A stretch of 64,000 bases of DNA from Acidobacteriota bacterium (GCA_018268755.1 JAFDVW010000016.1:1-64000), one strand, 5' to 3'; numbered from the stretch's first letter, positions 35,575-45,358 are shown. The notes: a model not told the origin generated them from the sequence alone. A program made the numbers and translations.

Positions 35575-37749
35575 ATGCGATGCATTGCGTCTTGGGGAAA
35601 ACTTGCAATTCTACTTTTGGCAGTGAGCGGAGCAGCATTCGCGGAAACGCCTGCCCAGCTGCAAACCGCGGATACTACCCTGCGCTTTACCGCAGACGCC
35701 AATGCGCCTCGGCTGCTGACTCTGCAAACCGCGGGACGTCCGGCCTGGACCAACCGAGCTCCGGAGACTCTCATCGACCACGTCAAAGTCGACGGCAAAT
35801 CAGTCCCCGTGAAGTGGGAATTCAACCCGCAAGCCAGCCAAACCAGCGCCCATAAAATCTCCTACGTTTACGAATCTTCCGCTCCGCACCTGCGCCTGAC
35901 CTGGGAATGGGAAGCCCGCGCCGGCTATGGGCCCATCGAGCACAAAATCCGCATTGAAAATCTCGGCTCGCAGGAACTTTGGGCGCCCTTGCAGGACAGC
36001 TTCCGCTTCGATTGGCAGATTGACCCGCAGCAACCCCTCGAGCACATCTACATTGAAAAGGGCGCCGGCACGCCATCGTCCGAAGGAACGCATCGCGCCG
36101 TTCTGCAATCCGGCGACAAATGGGAAGGGACCTCCAGCACCTACGGCCATCCCGGCCCTTACGAACCGCGCGAGATCATTCCCTGGCAACTGGTGCAAAC
36201 CCAGGGCGCGCAGGACGGCTGGTATGTAGGCATTGAATTCAGCGGCCGCACGCACCTGACCATCGAGCGCGAAAAAGATTCGCTCCAAGGCGAGGTTGGC
36301 CTCAATCCCAATCCTGCGCCTTTTTATACCCGCCTGGTCGCGAATGGCAGCTTTGAAACCCCCACCATTTTTGTGGGCGCTTTTACCTCCGGCGCCGACG
36401 CGGCGGGAAACATTCTGCGCCGCTGGGGACGCAACGTTCTCACCAATCCCGAAACCTGGAAAAACCCCAATTACCCCACCGCTACCAACAACAGCTGGGG
36501 CAGCGGCATGGAGATCAACGAAGAGCTGGCATTGCACATGATCCGCGACTCCGCCGAGCTCGGCCTGGAAATGTTCCACATCGATGCCGGCTGGTTCCGG
36601 GGCGTGGGCGACTGGTATCCCCACCCGCAAAAGTTTCCCCACGGCCTGGCCCCCATTGCGGAGGAAGCCCATAAGCAAGGGTTGAAATTTGGTCTGTGGG
36701 TCGACTGGACCCAAGCCGCCTTCGGCACCGATCCGGGCGCGCTCAATGCGCGCGATCCTAAAGTAAAAAACTGGATGGTGACCGATCTTCCCGCCGACTG
36801 GGAGCCTGAACCCTTCAAGGGCCAGACTATTGACCTGGGCGACCCCGCAGCCAAGGCCTGGGCGCAAAACGAAACCAACCGCCTGGTCACCGACTACCAC
36901 CTCGACATGCTGGAACACGACGGCTATCTCGTGGCCCAGGGCTGCATTCGCGATGACCATCCCCATGCCGCGCCGGACCCGTTCAACATGTGCGTACACA
37001 AAGACTGGGGCTCATACTGGGTGCTCAGCTCCAACTCCACCGATGTCAGCTATCACGCGGTGCGCGCTTACTATGACATCCACAGCAATCTGCGTAAGCG
37101 CCATCCCGGACTCATGCTGGAAGTCTGCAACGACGGCGGCCGCATGGTGGACTTCGGCAGCGCGGCGCACGGAGATTACTTCTCCATCACCGATACTTAT
37201 GACCCGCTTTCCAATCGCCGCGCCTTCTACGACACCAGCCACGTCTTACCGGCGGCCATGCTGGAAAGCTACGTGGAAAAATGGCCGGTCCCCAAGATTG
37301 AAAATTTCCGCTACATGTTGCGCAGCGGCATGATGGGCTGGCTCACCATCATGCAGAACACCAATGCCTGGGACCACCAGCAACATGATGTGGCCAAGGC
37401 GGAGTTCCAGCTCTACAAATCCACCCTGCGGCCCTTCATCCGCGACGCCGATCTTTATCACATCTCCCCCCGCCCGGATGGGATCCATTGGGACGCTATT
37501 CAGTACTTCGATCCCAAGCAGGACAAGGGCGTGGTCTACGCCTTCCGGGGCACCACGGAAACTGAGCGCAGCCATACCTTCGTACTGCAGGGCCTGCGCC
37601 CGGAAGCGACCTATCGGCTGCGCTTTCACGACGGCAGTTCTCCTGACCGTACAGTGAGGGGGCGGGAACTCCTGCAGAAAGGTCTTACGCTCAATCTGGC
37701 GCTGCCCTTGAGTTCCGAGATCGTATTTCTCGATCCGGTGGCGCGTTAG
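35575..37749 (+). CDS. Clan GH-D glycosidase, alpha-galactosidase-like (GH36/GH27 type)
   Basis: The 724-residue enzyme has a signal peptide (LAILLLAVSGAAFA), an N-terminal beta-sandwich to about residue 290, a TIM barrel and a C-terminal sandwich. Barrel strings such as EMFHIDAGWFRGVGDWYPHP, KFGLWVDW and LEVCNDGGRMVDFG fit alpha-galactosidases of clan GH-D. The usual nucleophile motif (K-x-D) reads MLEHDGY, with Glu-His before the Asp, and the acid/base region reads ITDTYDPLSNR in place of the usual SDxxD. The Asp residues are kept, so activity is plausible, but the altered surroundings suggest another sugar or linkage. It is probably periplasmic and acts on material brought in by the receptor upstream. 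Confidence 0.78.
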   Translation: MRCIASWGKLAILLLAVSGAAFAETPAQLQTADTTLRFTADANAPRLLTLQTAGRPAWTNRAPETLIDHVKVDGKSVPVKWEFNPQASQTSAHKISYVYESSAPHLRLTWEWEARAGYGPIEHKIRIENLGSQELWAPLQDSFRFDWQIDPQQPLEHIYIEKGAGTPSSEGTHRAVLQSGDKWEGTSSTYGHPGPYEPREIIPWQLVQTQGAQDGWYVGIEFSGRTHLTIEREKDSLQGEVGLNPNPAPFYTRLVANGSFETPTIFVGAFTSGADAAGNILRRWGRNVLTNPETWKNPNYPTATNNSWGSGMEINEELALHMIRDSAELGLEMFHIDAGWFRGVGDWYPHPQKFPHGLAPIAEEAHKQGLKFGLWVDWTQAAFGTDPGALNARDPKVKNWMVTDLPADWEPEPFKGQTIDLGDPAAKAWAQNETNRLVTDYHLDMLEHDGYLVAQGCIRDDHPHAAPDPFNMCVHKDWGSYWVLSSNSTDVSYHAVRAYYDIHSNLRKRHPGLMLEVCNDGGRMVDFGSAAHGDYFSITDTYDPLSNRRAFYDTSHVLPAAMLESYVEKWPVPKIENFRYMLRSGMMGWLTIMQNTNAWDHQQHDVAKAEFQLYKSTLRPFIRDADLYHISPRPDGIHWDAIQYFDPKQDKGVVYAFRGTTETERSHTFVLQGLRPEATYRLRFHDGSSPDRTVRGRELLQKGLTLNLALPLSSEIVFLDPVAR

Positions 37750-37781
37750 CCGCACACTTTGGCACAAGAAGGAAGAAGTCT

Positions 37782-38582
37782 ATGAGCACGGCGGAAGTCA
37801 GCGGACGCGGCAAATTGACAGGACAAATCGCCCTCATCAGCGGCGGGGCCCAGGGAATCGGGCAGGCCATTGCGGAATGCTTTCAAAACCACGGCGCGCA
37901 GGTGGTGTTGCTGGACTGCGATGTTTCCGCCGCGGAAAGGACCGTCCGCGAGCTGAACGCCCGGAATTCCGCCCACCCGGTCCGCTTCCTGCGCGCCGAC
38001 CTGGAAAAGCCCGAGGAAATCCGCCGCGCCGTCGAGGAACTCCAGCGAGATTACGGACGGCTCGACATTCTGGTCAACAATGCCGGCATCGAGGTGGGTA
38101 AGTCGTTGATGGATAACACCCTGGCCGATTGGGACAAGACCCTCAACATCAACCTGCGCGGGGCCTTCCTGCTCAGCCAAGCCGCCTTGCCGCTCTTTCC
38201 CCACTCCGGCGGGGTCATTCTGAACATCAGCTCCATCCACGCCACCCACGCCTTTCCGGACTCGATCCCCTACGCCTGCTCCAAGGCCGGGTTGGTGGCC
38301 CTCACCCGCAATCTCGCCCTCGAGTTGGGCCCTCGCCATATTCGCGTCAATGCCATCTGCCCGGGCTACATCGACACCCGGCTTTGGGAAGAATACTTGC
38401 GGCAATTCCCTGATTCGGAAGCAGTTGCCGCCCAAACCGCGGCCATCCATCCGGTGGGCCGGCGGGGCTTGCCAGCCGACGTGGCTGAGGCCGCCTTGTT
38501 TCTGGTGGGCCCTGGATCGGGCTTTATTTCGGGGGCCAGCCTGGTGGTGGATGGCGGCCTGACCATCCGCACCATTGGCTAG
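37782..38582 (+). CDS. SDR-family oxidoreductase
   Basis: A classical short-chain dehydrogenase of 266 residues. The cofactor loop is SGGAQGIGQ, with Asp in VVLLDCD pointing to NAD, followed by NNAG, the catalytic Ser in NISSIH, the YACSK Tyr/Lys pair and the PGYIDT region. It ends with GFISGASLVVDGG. Such enzymes in sugar loci often oxidise a released sugar or sugar alcohol, and the position 32 bases after the glycosidase suggests a shared transcript and a galactose- or related sugar-linked role. The exact substrate is not readable. Confidence 0.88.
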   Translation: MSTAEVSGRGKLTGQIALISGGAQGIGQAIAECFQNHGAQVVLLDCDVSAAERTVRELNARNSAHPVRFLRADLEKPEEIRRAVEELQRDYGRLDILVNNAGIEVGKSLMDNTLADWDKTLNINLRGAFLLSQAALPLFPHSGGVILNISSIHATHAFPDSIPYACSKAGLVALTRNLALELGPRHIRVNAICPGYIDTRLWEEYLRQFPDSEAVAAQTAAIHPVGRRGLPADVAEAALFLVGPGSGFISGASLVVDGGLTIRTIG

Positions 38583-38594
38583 ATCAAGATCATT

Positions 38595-38666
38595 TAAACG
38601 ATAGTCCAATCGCAGTTTTTCATAACATTTATCGCTTTTGCATATTAGAATTCGGCGAATCGTTTA
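38595..38666 (+). promoter_or_regulatory. Inverted half-sites upstream of the PocR-AraC gene
   Basis: TAAACGAT (38595-38602) and ATCGTTTA (38659-38666) are perfect inverted 8-mers 56 bases apart in the AT-rich gap ahead of the regulator gene. They could be half-sites for the AraC-type product or a looping site. No experiment or second copy supports it. Confidence 0.35.
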
Positions 38667-38683
38667 GGGTGGGGTGATCCTGA

Positions 38684-40594
38684 ATGAAAAAGCCGCAGAC
38701 CCTTTTGACCGGTACCCTCAAGCAGGAATTTCAAAAGGATTTAGAGTTATTCAAACATTTTCTGCTGTTGCTCAATGACGCCGGCCCCATTCGCAATGTC
38801 GAACTCATGTGGAACGAAGAGCTCGACCCGACCAAGGAAAAATTCAAGAACCGCGTCACCACCGTCGACGCCCTGGTCCAGCTGCAGCCGGCCAGCCTGA
38901 ACAACAACGACAGCACCAACCGCAATTCGCCCAGCACTTTGTTCTGCGATCTGGTGCATGGTTTTGGCGCCCATGAAGAGGAAACCTGCGCCAACTCCGA
39001 TGTGCCCGCGCAAAAGCGCTGCAAATCGACCGGCTGCACCCAGGTGTACGCCTGCCATGTCGGTCTGACCGATATTGCCGTTCCCGTGCAGTGCGATGGC
39101 GAGTACCTCGGCACCCTGTTTTCCGGCCAGGTCATCACCCAGCGGCCCACCCCGGAGGGCTTCGCCTTTGTACGCAAGACCCTGGCCGGCCAGCCCCACA
39201 TCGACTTCGAAAAGCTCGAAGCTGCCTACTACCAGGTCATGGTCGTCGATCAGTCGCAGCTGAATGAAATGGTGCGGGTGCTCGAGCTTTTTGCCCGCTA
39301 TATTGCCAATTCCTGGAAGCGGCTGAAGATCATGGCGGAATTCCAGCGTACCCATGATCGCCAGCTTGCCCTGGACCGCAAAGAGCTGGCCGCCATTCTG
39401 CTCTCCGGCGAATTAGGCGACCGCGACGAACTGCGGGCCCTGGCCCGCCGCGCCGGCTTGCAGCGCCTGCCCGATCGGGTGCTGGTTTTGCAGATCAAAC
39501 ACTCCGGCTCCGGCCGCGGCACCCACCCGCAGATTTCCGAGCAGATGACGTTGAACCGCCTCTCCCACGTAGTTGAGGACTTTTGCCTGGGCTGGGCCAA
39601 TACCCTGGCGATGGTCGTGCGGCCGGGAGAGCTGTGTATCTTCACCAGTCAGGATGTCCGCAATCCCAGCCATGAGCGGATCTCGGTGCACGAGATGGCG
39701 GAGGAAATTCTCGCCGCCGTCCGCTCGCATTGTGGCGAGACCGCCCGCATCGGCATCAGCGCCGTCCATGGACAGCCCGCGGAACTGGTGCACGCCTACC
39801 ACGAGGCCTGCGCCGCGCTCGATTCCGGGGCGGCGGCGGTTTCATTCTTCAACGATCCTCCCCCGCGGGCGGCCCAGCCGGTCGAGGTCCTGGAGAAGCT
39901 GTTCAAGGCCATCCGCCAGAGCACGCATATGCAGGCCGCCATGCGCGAGTTTCTCGCCCAAGCCATGCCTTCCGATCACTCCAGCACGAAATTACAGCAG
40001 TCCCGCGCCTTTCTGACCTGGGCCATCGAACACCTGGCGCTGGAAGCCACCAGCATCGGCGCCGACGCGCTGCGCGTGCAAGCCGCCAAAGAACAGGCGG
40101 CCAGCGGCGTGCTGCACGCTCCCAGCCCCTTCAGCGCCTGCGAGTCCTTCCGCCGCTTCGCGGAAGTGCTCTCCAAAGAGTTGGCCTCCACCTTCAGCCA
40201 GCGGGAACACAAGATTGTGCTCGCGGTGCGCCATCTGGCGGAAGAGAAGGGCGTGGCCCAGCTGACCATCCAGGACATCGCCGAGGCTTTGCACCTCTCC
40301 GCCGGCCACTTGAGCCGGGTCTTCCGCCGCACCACCGGCATGACGCTCGAGGCCTTTCTGATCCGGCAGCGCGTGGAGCTAGCCAAACGTGCGCTGCTCG
40401 ACCCGCGCCTGAATGTCGCAGAAGTCGCCGAGAAGTGCGGCTTCTGCAATCCCGCCTATTTTGCTTCTGTCTTCAAGAAGTATGTTCGTTGCACCCCGCG
40501 CGAATTCGCCCGCCAGCCGCACATCTGGGATTCGCCGGCAGCGCAGCTGCTCCCGGCTGGGGGCCCATCTACTCCGCGCGAAACTTTGCAGTAA
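38684..40594 (+). CDS. PocR-domain AraC-family transcriptional regulator
   Basis: The 636-residue protein starts with a PocR sensory domain (about 60-200) with a cysteine cluster in LFCDLVHGF, ETCANSD, KRCKSTGC and VYACHVGL and the closing string GEYLGTLFSGQV. A long middle region follows, then an AraC-type double helix-turn-helix at the C-terminus (ISQ-like LTIQDIAEALHLSAGHLSRV and VAEVAEKCGFCNPAYFASVF). PocR domains are thought to bind small hydrocarbon-derived molecules such as polyols. It probably activates the nearby glycosidase and dehydrogenase genes. The Cys cluster could also bind metal or iron-sulfur, an inference only. The ribosome binding site is weak. Confidence 0.9.
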   Translation: MKKPQTLLTGTLKQEFQKDLELFKHFLLLLNDAGPIRNVELMWNEELDPTKEKFKNRVTTVDALVQLQPASLNNNDSTNRNSPSTLFCDLVHGFGAHEEETCANSDVPAQKRCKSTGCTQVYACHVGLTDIAVPVQCDGEYLGTLFSGQVITQRPTPEGFAFVRKTLAGQPHIDFEKLEAAYYQVMVVDQSQLNEMVRVLELFARYIANSWKRLKIMAEFQRTHDRQLALDRKELAAILLSGELGDRDELRALARRAGLQRLPDRVLVLQIKHSGSGRGTHPQISEQMTLNRLSHVVEDFCLGWANTLAMVVRPGELCIFTSQDVRNPSHERISVHEMAEEILAAVRSHCGETARIGISAVHGQPAELVHAYHEACAALDSGAAAVSFFNDPPPRAAQPVEVLEKLFKAIRQSTHMQAAMREFLAQAMPSDHSSTKLQQSRAFLTWAIEHLALEATSIGADALRVQAAKEQAASGVLHAPSPFSACESFRRFAEVLSKELASTFSQREHKIVLAVRHLAEEKGVAQLTIQDIAEALHLSAGHLSRVFRRTTGMTLEAFLIRQRVELAKRALLDPRLNVAEVAEKCGFCNPAYFASVFKKYVRCTPREFARQPHIWDSPAAQLLPAGGPSTPRETLQ

Positions 40595-40610
40595 ATTTCT
40601 TCCCAAAGTA

Positions 40611-40640
40611 AAAAAGGCAACCCGTCGCAACGGGTTGCCT
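40611..40640 (-). terminator. Intrinsic terminator of the GH16-receptor operon
   Basis: Arms 40616-40625 and 40630-40639 form a perfect 10-bp hairpin. Read on the minus strand it is followed by a run of T (the A-run at 40609-40615), so it ends the leftward receptor transcript. Confidence 0.88.
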
Positions 40641-40665
40641 GAAGGGGCTACTACGTCTGGCAAAT

Positions 40666-43600
40666 CTACCAGGTAAAGCGCGCGCCCAGCTGGCCTTGGC
40701 GCGGGCCTGGGGAACCACCACCATCTAGAATCTTGCCCAGATTGCTGTCCACACCAGTATTCGGATCAGCAAAGCTGTGGCGATTGAATACGTTGAACAT
40801 GTCAAGGCGGACATTTAGCTTGTAGCGTCCGTCGTCTCCGAAGGCGAAGTACTTGTTCACGCTGATATCTTCCGAAGCAAAGCCAAAGCCACGGAGATTG
40901 GAGAGATAAGTCGGCGCGTTGCCAAATTCTCCATAGGTGGGATTTTCGAAGCAAGCTGGATTGAAATACGTGCTTCCAATTTGTCCATTGAAGCTGCCGC
41001 CATGCAGGTCACAACCGGCCACAATGTTGGGATAGACATTGTTCATGCCCGGATACCAATTGGTGGAAGTAATCCGCAGCGGGTTGCCCGAGTTGTAATG
41101 GAAGCCACCGTTGATCGTCCAGCCACTTACCAGCTGGTTCAACGCGCCACTCGCATCCGAGAACAGCGCTCGTCCCTTGCCGAAGGGCAATTCATAGAGA
41201 ATGTATCCTTTGACAATGTGCGTCTGATCGAAAGGAGAGATGGTGTTACGTTCTTTCTCCAGGTTGTAGATATCCTGGATCGGGCCGGCCCACCAGAGCT
41301 CCTGGAAGGCGGTGTCCGTATCACCGTGCGATTGGGAGAGATTGTAGCTCGCCTGCAACGAAAGCCCATGCGAAGTTCGCTTGGTGACGCTGAACTGCAA
41401 GGATTTGTAGTCCGAGTTGCCCAAGGGGCTGCCTACTGTGAATAGCGGTCCCCAGGTACCGGCCACGGTGGGGAAGGGTTGTACCGCCGCCCATCCGAAT
41501 CCGGACCAGTTGTCGTATCCAGGCTTGGTCACCCAAGCCCACTGATTGCCGGAATTCACCAAAGCCGTGTAATCCGAGAGGGTGGCCTGGTTGCCATCCA
41601 GATATCCGCTCTGCAGGTGGTAGCCGTGGTTCTGGATGAAGTTCACATCCAGGCGCAGGTCGTTGGTCAGTTCCTGCTGCACGCCCACTGTCCACTGTTG
41701 CACGTTGCCCAACAGCAAAGACCGCAGATCGACGCTGACCATGCCCCACTTAGTGAAGTTGGGGTCCTTGCCCGTATCCACAGCTTCGCCAGGATAACCA
41801 CTATCCCAGTTAAACGGCGTCAGGACCTGGTTATTCAAGACATATCCAGGATTGAAGCCGTAGGGAATGCCGCCCCAGGTATTGAGATTGATCGGTACGT
41901 AGAATAGTCCGTAAGAAGCGCGGGCCACCGTCTTCGACGACACCTGATAGGCAGCTCCCACGTGCGGAGCAAAGTTCGTCCAGTACTGGTTGCGTTCGAA
42001 GGAATCTCCGCCGCCATTGGCGAACTCCAGCGCGCCAGGCTGATTGGTCACTGGATTCATCAGCGTCTTGCTGAAGTTTGACCAGTGCCCATATTTCTCG
42101 TGATAGCGGCCGTTGAAGTCCCAGCGCAGATCAAAATTCATGCTCAGTTTGGAAGTAATCTTGATGTCGTCCTGAGCATAAATCGAGAAAGTCTTGCGCC
42201 GGCCGTAGGTATTGTTGGGCTCACTGACCGAGGCCTGGTTCGTCTCGCCCAGCAGGAAACTGGCAAAACCAAAACCGGCATTGCCACCATACGTGCCAGC
42301 GGTCTGGGCGGGATCAAAAATGAAAGTTGGCACGCCGTTGTCGCCGTGGCTATTGAACTGCATGAAGCGCAGCTCCGCGCCGAATTTCAGAGTGTGCCGG
42401 CCCCTTACCCAGGAGAGGTTATCGTTAAAGATGTAGGTGTTGGCAGTGTAGAAATCGTTGAACTGGCTGCCCAGCTGGCTCTCATCCACCTGTATGCCAT
42501 CAGCGGACGAGCGGTGCTGATCGCTGTTCACTCCCTGGAACTTGATGATAGGGAAGTTCCCCGCGCCAAAATCGCCTAACCCGAGAGTGCTCGGCCAGTT
42601 GCCCTTTTGAGAAACTGCACTGCTGGGATTGTGGAAGCGGTTGAAGGTGATGTTAAACACGTTCAAGAGGTTGGGGGTGAAGGTGTACGAATCGCCGAAC
42701 CGGAAGGAAGGCGCATTCACATGATGGTTGTACACATTGGCGAGAGGGCCGCCGTCGGTCGATCCTGGCGCCCAAATGCCGCCCTGGTCAGCCAGCATAC
42801 GCGGCGTTTCCGACCAGATAAACGATCCATTCAAGCGGTGCTTGTCGGAAATGTTGTGGTCAATCTTGATGCTGAAGCTCGTATTGTGGTTCCAGGGCGC
42901 GGTTTCCGAGGACATGGCGTTGTTTTGCACTAGACCGGAAGCCAGCGGCTGATACTGGGCTTTGTAGATGTCGACGATCTTCTGCGAAACCGCGCTGAAG
43001 CGGTCCGTGGGAATGATGTTTCCCACAAACACATTGCCCGTGGCCGGGTCGACAATGGCGCCTTTATAGACTGTGTGACCGGCGCCATCCGTGCCTAAAA
43101 CTGTGGCGGTATCCAGCATGGCGCTGAAATCACCATTCAAAAAGTCCGTGGTCGGGACCGTCGAATTCATGCTTCCCAGGCTGTAGTTCTCGAAGGTATA
43201 GCGCTCAAACGCAGCGTAGAAGAACGTTTTGTTCTTGATGATCGGGCCCCCAAAGCTCAGTCCCCAATCCCACAGGCGATTTTTGGGACGGCTGTAGAGC
43301 TCACGCAGGAAATCCGCGCGCACCGTGTCGCCGGCAGCCTCGGCAGCCGCAACGTCCACGACGCCGTGGTAATTGCTCTTCCAGGAATTCGCGTTCAAGA
43401 ATTCGTTGTGCATGAAGCCGAAGGCGCTGCCATGCCAGCTATTGGTGCCCGACTTCATGTTGTAGCGAAACACGCCGCCGCCGCTGCGTCCTTCATCGGC
43501 GCGCATGCTGGTGCTGGACACCTGATACTCCTCGACCGACTCGAACGGCGGGCTCGATTCTCCGATATAGCCGCCGATCTGCGCCACAGCGGAGGTCCCA

Positions 43601-44160
43601 TCGATCATCACTTCCTTGGTCTTGCTCAGGCTGCCGGAAACATGGGAATCGTAGTCGCTGCCCTCGACCCCGGGAACATAGGCAAACATGAAGGAGGACA
43701 GGCTGCGGCCGCCCTGCACATTCAGTGGCAGAGCGTTGACTGCATTGTTGGTCAGGTTGGTGCTGATGGCTGCAGTCTGCGTTTGCAACAACGTCGCCGA
43801 CTCCACCACTGTGACCGTCTCACTGGTAGCGCCGATTTGCATGGAAACATCCAGTTGCAGCACCTGGCTGACCAGCAAGGTGAGGCCTTTGCGGTCGAAG
43901 TTCTTGAAGCCGTCCTTGGTATAACTCACGTGATACGGTCCGATGGGCAGATTCAGAACGGTATAAAGTCCCAGATCGTTGGTCTTGACCGCAGTGGGAA
44001 CACCGGTCGCATCATTCACCGCGGTGACCATCACCCCGGGCAACACAGCCCCGCTGGTATCCGTGACAGTGCCGGTAATGGTGGCGCGGTCCGATTGTGC
44101 CAACGCCAGTCCGGCGCACAGGCACAAGCCCAAGCAAAGTGCGAGCACTCTCGATTTCAT
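40666..44160 (-). CDS. TonB-dependent receptor, Oar-like, beta-glucan-locus type
   Basis: A 1164-residue receptor with a signal peptide (VLALCLGLCLCAGLALAQ), a carboxypeptidase-regulatory-like domain (ATITGTVTDTSGAVLPGVMV), a plug (LPLNVQGGRSLSSFMFAYVP, VMIDGTSAVAQIGGY) and a barrel ending GQLGARFTW. The last residue is Trp instead of Phe, still an aromatic end as needed for barrel assembly. ATG 44160 has AAGGAG seven bases upstream. It lies 48 bases after the GH16 gene on the same strand, so the two form an operon controlled from the LacI operator region. Confidence 0.92.
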   Translation of the reverse strand: MKSRVLALCLGLCLCAGLALAQSDRATITGTVTDTSGAVLPGVMVTAVNDATGVPTAVKTNDLGLYTVLNLPIGPYHVSYTKDGFKNFDRKGLTLLVSQVLQLDVSMQIGATSETVTVVESATLLQTQTAAISTNLTNNAVNALPLNVQGGRSLSSFMFAYVPGVEGSDYDSHVSGSLSKTKEVMIDGTSAVAQIGGYIGESSPPFESVEEYQVSSTSMRADEGRSGGGVFRYNMKSGTNSWHGSAFGFMHNEFLNANSWKSNYHGVVDVAAAEAAGDTVRADFLRELYSRPKNRLWDWGLSFGGPIIKNKTFFYAAFERYTFENYSLGSMNSTVPTTDFLNGDFSAMLDTATVLGTDGAGHTVYKGAIVDPATGNVFVGNIIPTDRFSAVSQKIVDIYKAQYQPLASGLVQNNAMSSETAPWNHNTSFSIKIDHNISDKHRLNGSFIWSETPRMLADQGGIWAPGSTDGGPLANVYNHHVNAPSFRFGDSYTFTPNLLNVFNITFNRFHNPSSAVSQKGNWPSTLGLGDFGAGNFPIIKFQGVNSDQHRSSADGIQVDESQLGSQFNDFYTANTYIFNDNLSWVRGRHTLKFGAELRFMQFNSHGDNGVPTFIFDPAQTAGTYGGNAGFGFASFLLGETNQASVSEPNNTYGRRKTFSIYAQDDIKITSKLSMNFDLRWDFNGRYHEKYGHWSNFSKTLMNPVTNQPGALEFANGGGDSFERNQYWTNFAPHVGAAYQVSSKTVARASYGLFYVPINLNTWGGIPYGFNPGYVLNNQVLTPFNWDSGYPGEAVDTGKDPNFTKWGMVSVDLRSLLLGNVQQWTVGVQQELTNDLRLDVNFIQNHGYHLQSGYLDGNQATLSDYTALVNSGNQWAWVTKPGYDNWSGFGWAAVQPFPTVAGTWGPLFTVGSPLGNSDYKSLQFSVTKRTSHGLSLQASYNLSQSHGDTDTAFQELWWAGPIQDIYNLEKERNTISPFDQTHIVKGYILYELPFGKGRALFSDASGALNQLVSGWTINGGFHYNSGNPLRITSTNWYPGMNNVYPNIVAGCDLHGGSFNGQIGSTYFNPACFENPTYGEFGNAPTYLSNLRGFGFASEDISVNKYFAFGDDGRYKLNVRLDMFNVFNRHSFADPNTGVDSNLGKILDGGGSPGPRQGQLGARFTW

Positions 44161-44208
44161 AACAAGCTCCTTATGAACTCCGATTCCTTCGAGCCGGTAA
44201 AAATAAAA

Positions 44209-45066
44209 TTACTTGTGCCGATAGGCCCTGACATAGTCCACCAGCAAGCTTTGCGGAAAAACCGTATCCGCGGCAGGACTCCCGGGCCAATCCCCGCCAA
44301 CCGCGAAATTCAGCAAAACAAAAAACGGATGGTCGTAAACCCAGCGCTTCCCCGCCGGCAAATTCTTTGGCGTCTGGGTAGCCACCAGGGCCCCGTCCAC
44401 GTAAAAACTGATTTTCCCCTGTCCCCACTCCACCGCGAATATGTGGAACTGATCGGCAAATTTCCCCGGACCTTGAAGCATATAGGGGGCTGAAATCGCT
44501 TCCGGGCCAGAATATCCCGGCCCATGCAGGGTGCTGTATACCTTTTGCAGCTCGGAGCCGATATTTTCCATGATGTCGATTTCCCCACACTGGGGCCAAT
44601 CGACCTTCTGGATATCATCTCCTAACATCCAGAAAGCCGGCCATGTGCCTTGCCCGTAGGGGATCTTGATGCGGGCTTCGAAGCGGCCGTACTTCTGGCT
44701 GAATTTTCCCTGGGTCTTCAGGCGCGCGGAAGTGTAGGCGTAAATCTTGCCGTCTGGTGCGGTGAAGTTCTCGCGGCGCGCCGTGATGACCAGGTTACCG
44801 TTCTCCACGTGAACGTTCTCCGCCCGCGCTGTGTAGTACTCCAGTTCGTGGTTGCCCCAACCTTCGCCCCCAGTCCCGATTTCCAGGGTCCATTTGGAGG
44901 CATCGGGAGCAGAGCCTCGGGCGCCGTCAAACTCGTCGCTCCAAGTCAGGACCCACGCCTCTTTGTTGGGGACCTGCGCCGCGGCGAGCATGGATACCCA
45001 GCCAATTAGCAAAAGGGACGGGAGGATGCTGCGTAGCCAGGTGGGAGAAAACAACTTCACAGGCAT
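44209..45066 (-). CDS. Secreted GH16 beta-glucanase (laminarinase-type)
   Basis: The 285-residue enzyme has a signal peptide (ILPSLLLIGWVSMLAAAQ) and a GH16 beta-jelly-roll with the catalytic GEIDIMENIG motif (Glu-x-Asp-x-x-Glu), preceded by the substrate-binding strings WTLEIGTGGEGWGNHELEYY and GTWPAFWMLG. These fit endo-1,3(4)-beta-glucanases acting on laminarin- or lichenin-like glucans. I chose ATG 45066, which begins the signal peptide and has GGAGAG upstream; a longer frame to 45210 would add 48 residues that read as untranslated leader. It heads an operon with the receptor downstream and lies opposite the LacI gene. Confidence 0.93.
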   Translation of the reverse strand: MPVKLFSPTWLRSILPSLLLIGWVSMLAAAQVPNKEAWVLTWSDEFDGARGSAPDASKWTLEIGTGGEGWGNHELEYYTARAENVHVENGNLVITARRENFTAPDGKIYAYTSARLKTQGKFSQKYGRFEARIKIPYGQGTWPAFWMLGDDIQKVDWPQCGEIDIMENIGSELQKVYSTLHGPGYSGPEAISAPYMLQGPGKFADQFHIFAVEWGQGKISFYVDGALVATQTPKNLPAGKRWVYDHPFFVLLNFAVGGDWPGSPAADTVFPQSLLVDYVRAYRHK

Positions 45067-45245
45067 CTTACGATCTCTCCGCGCTTGGGCGAGACGAGGG
45101 CATGGCAGCAATTCTTTCGCAGTCCCCGCTACCCAGGAAGTGAGCGAAATCACATAACTGAGTGTCTTCACGTAACGGTCCGTGGTGTTTTCACTTTTCG
45201 TCTTTGGCAACCGGGCGCAAAGACTGTTTTATGTTGCACTTAGGC

Positions 45246-45263
45246 ATCTAAACCGGTTTAGAT
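45246..45263. promoter_or_regulatory. Perfect 18-bp LacI-type operator palindrome
   Basis: ATCTAAACCGGTTTAGAT is a perfect palindrome with the central CG typical of LacI-family operators. It sits between the GH16 operon (start 45066, leftward) and the LacI gene (start about 45359, rightward), so a single site could control both. Confidence 0.85.
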
Positions 45264-45358
45264 ACAAATGAAACCGAGGGCATTAAGCAACAAGCCCGCC
45301 TGACTTGTCAAGCGATTTTTCAAGCGCGAGGATGTCTCGCGTGCTATGCTGTGTCGCC

